Assembly (NCBI RefSeq): GCF_028206795.1
Contig: NZ_JAQLFJ010000007.1
Coordinates: 55,766-119,765 of the forward strand
DNA: 64,000 bases
Source: Collinsella aerofaciens
Lineage (GTDB): Bacteria; Actinomycetota; Coriobacteriia; Coriobacteriales; Coriobacteriaceae
Direction of reading: 5' to 3'
The position numbers and the translations under genes were made by a program. The notes beneath the pieces are model-generated. The model ran no database searches. It was not told where the DNA came from and saw nothing but the letters and a program-made list of their open reading frames with translations. Position 1 is the stretch's first letter; the number at the start of each line of letters is the position of its first letter. This document shows positions 62,287 through 64,000 of the stretch, in pieces.

Positions 62287-63687
62287 GTGTGCGCGATAAT
62301 TCATTTTGGAACTGACGGTTGGCGCGCTCGCGTCGATGAGGACTTCACTGCCGATAACGTTGCCCGTATCGCCGATGCCGTCGGCGAGTTGTGGCAAAAG
62401 ACCAATCCGGGCAAAACGGTATATATAGGGTTCGACACTCGGCCCCTGGCGCGCGAGTTCGCTGAGCTTGCGGCGGGTGTGCTAGCAGCGCACGGGCTAG
62501 ACGCCGTGCTCGCTTCGCGACCTGTTCCGACCCCTGCCCTTACGTGGGCGGCGGCTTATGACGGTGAGGCGTGCGGCGCACTCATGGTGACGGGGTCCCA
62601 TCATCCGCAGGGTTATCTGTGCCTCAAGATTCGCATGGGTGACGGCTCAACCGCCAACCAGGATGTCATCGAAGAGCTCGAAGAGACCATGGCTCCCGAG
62701 CCAATGGAGATCGAGGGGCAATATCGCACCGCGGATATCATTCCTGACTATATGCAAGCGGTGGCATCGTTTGTCGATGCCGAAGCCATCCGCGCCGCGC
62801 ACCTGCGCGTGGTTGTTGACCCCATGGGCGGCGCAGCCCAGGGCTATCTAGCCGACTTGCTGCGCGAGCTTGGCGTTGAGGTGCACGAGATTCACGCCGG
62901 GCAGGCGCCTGACCAAGAAGATATCTGCCCCGACCCCGTTGAGCCGTGGGTGGACGCTTGCGAGCATACGGTTATCGAGGACGGAGCTTGCGCTGGCCTG
63001 GTGACCGACGGCGACGCCGACCGTATCGGCGCGGTTGACGAGCGCGGCAGATATATACATCCGCATCAGATCATGGCGCTCGTTTTGGGCGACTTGGTTC
63101 AATTTCGTAATTTGGAGGGGCGCGTTGTCGTCAATCTTTCGTGCTCGACGCTCGTGCGTCGCATTGCCGAGTCGCTTGGCTGCCGCGTGACCGTCAAACC
63201 AGTCGGTTTCAAATATATAGCGGCAGAGATGAAGAAGGGTGGCGTCCTCATAGGCGGCGAAGAAGCCGGTGGTATCGGCATCGCCGCGCATATGCCCGAG
63301 CGCGATGGAATCCTCGCCTGTCTGATTCTGTGTGAGCTTATGGCAAAGACGGACGCGCCTTTGGGCGTTCTGGTCGACCAACTCGAGGACAGTTTTGGTA
63401 AGACGAGTTACGGTCGACGCGATTTACGCCTTGAGGCCGAAGATGCCGAAACGTTACGAACCCTGCTGCCGGGCGTAAACCCCAAGTCGATTTGTGGCAA
63501 GGTGCCGCAAAACGTTAGTCATATGGATGGCTTGCGTTTAGCATTCGAGGATGACACGTGGCTGCTGGTCCGTCCTAGCGGGACCGAACCAGTGGTGCGC
63601 GTCTACGCCGAGGGGTTCTCAGTGGAAGAGCGTGATGAGTTGCTCGATGCTGGCTGTGCTTTAGCTAGGGGAACGTATCCGCTTTAA
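62287..63687 (+). CDS. Phosphohexomutase (phosphoglucomutase/phosphomannomutase family)
   Basis: A 466-residue alpha-D-phosphohexomutase. Domain 1 has HFGTDGWRARV and the active-site Ser at about 104 in VTGSHHPQGY (usually TASHNP). The metal loop is TDGDADRIG, the sugar-binding loop is IGGEEAGGIG, and the phosphate loop is RPSGTEPVVRVYAE. It interconverts sugar 1- and 6-phosphates; glucose versus mannose cannot be decided. The start is probably GTG at 62287. Confidence 0.88.
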   Translation: MCAIIHFGTDGWRARVDEDFTADNVARIADAVGELWQKTNPGKTVYIGFDTRPLAREFAELAAGVLAAHGLDAVLASRPVPTPALTWAAAYDGEACGALMVTGSHHPQGYLCLKIRMGDGSTANQDVIEELEETMAPEPMEIEGQYRTADIIPDYMQAVASFVDAEAIRAAHLRVVVDPMGGAAQGYLADLLRELGVEVHEIHAGQAPDQEDICPDPVEPWVDACEHTVIEDGACAGLVTDGDADRIGAVDERGRYIHPHQIMALVLGDLVQFRNLEGRVVVNLSCSTLVRRIAESLGCRVTVKPVGFKYIAAEMKKGGVLIGGEEAGGIGIAAHMPERDGILACLILCELMAKTDAPLGVLVDQLEDSFGKTSYGRRDLRLEAEDAETLRTLLPGVNPKSICGKVPQNVSHMDGLRLAFEDDTWLLVRPSGTEPVVRVYAEGFSVEERDELLDAGCALARGTYPL

Positions 63688-64000
63688 CCATGAGACTGCC
63701 TTATATAAAGAGATGCTCGGCGAGCGGTAGTTAACGGCTGGCAAACGTTAGTCGGATCCCAAATTGTGTAGGAAATGTGTACGCCCAGATTCCCGCCCCC
63801 GGCGCCCCTCCGGTCTGGCAATATATCTCCTTGCCGCGCGGCCCGGTCGGACCGGATCAGCCGCCAGGCGTGCACCTTGAGAACCGGATACTGCGAGGAT
63901 GGACACATTCAGTGTCGCATCCGGGCAGACATCGAACCATTTGAAATGGTCTAACTTGGATTTGTTTTTCGCAAGGCCGCCGAGAGGCGGCCCCGAGAAA
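63688..64000 (+). other. Probable rRNA operon leader at the right edge
   Basis: No gene is seen. Starting near 63873 is a run of structured motifs: CTTGAGAAC (63877-63885), a hairpin CCGGAT...ATCCGG (63884-63924) with GACAC/GTGTC inside, the palindrome CCATTTGAAATGG (63937-63949) and a GGCCGCC-gaga-GGCGGCC hairpin (63975-63992). This is typical of 16S rRNA leaders in this group, with the antitermination-like GAGAAC segment, so a 16S gene probably begins beyond 64000. The stretch 63688-63870 shows only GC-rich secondary structure. Confidence 0.55.

Overview
The window looks like a chromosomal segment of a high-GC Gram-positive gut actinobacterium, most likely Collinsella (Coriobacteriia). The reasoning is the GC-rich codon usage, the Gram-positive genes (sortase-type surface protein, LytR-CpsA-Psr protein, LTA-synthase-like enzyme) and the style of the intergenic repeats; genus assignment is inference, as nothing could be searched. 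No tRNA gene, CRISPR array, transposase or prophage was seen.

Layout. 1-5.7 kb: a sortase-anchored coiled-coil surface protein, a heterodimeric ABC exporter and a small flavodoxin-like protein. 6-9.6 kb: a large membrane sulfatase/LTA-synthase-like enzyme and a divergent nitroreductase. 9.7-14.5 kb: a potassium locus with a Kup transporter, a tiny membrane protein and a KdpDE-like two-component system, but no Kdp ATPase. 14.6-21.5 kb: an RlmKL-like rRNA methyltransferase whose RlmL half has lost its catalytic motifs, a HAD phosphatase, a transaldolase-family aldolase and Tex. 21.9-26.3 kb: an SDR / OFA-type MFS / Gfo-Idh operon with a divergent LysR regulator. 26.5-27.5 kb: a diguanylate cyclase gene interrupted by a one-base frameshift. 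27.7-32.0 kb: a MarR regulator with a second heterodimeric ABC exporter. 32.4-37.6 kb: a pyridoxal-kinase-type gene with a coupled Cys-rich protein, a low-molecular-weight phosphatase, an MFS exporter, an unknown membrane protein and an aldose-epimerase-like protein. 37.9-42.2 kb: a polar amino-acid ABC importer followed by an M20 peptidase. 42.5-59.2 kb: a housekeeping block prfA-prmC-[hicAB]-sua5-glpK-upp-atpIBEFHAGDC-murA-LCP. 59.4-63.7 kb: peptidase T, a DtxR/MntR-type regulator, a homocysteine methyltransferase-like gene and a phosphohexomutase. The last ~130 bases look like the leader of an rRNA operon that starts beyond the window.

The most unusual content is between genes. A ~170-bp element occurs four times (near 32.1, 37.6, 43.6 and 59.2 kb). 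It folds into a 5' hairpin plus a long two-tier stem, and all three stems change sequence between copies with compensatory substitutions. Several other long inverted repeats (near 5.9, 14.5, 19.0, 21.6, 33.6, 35.6 and 43.8 kb) share the architecture of long near-perfect arms but not the arm sequences. A short palindrome with core GACAAAGGG...CCCTTTGTC recurs several times. One element near 19 kb is bracketed by a 19-bp duplication of the 3' end of the neighbouring gene.

Genes mostly sit in short co-directional operons with strong ribosome binding sites, some with 8-bp start/stop overlaps. Start codons below were chosen from visible ribosome binding sites, so several differ from the longest possible reading frame.
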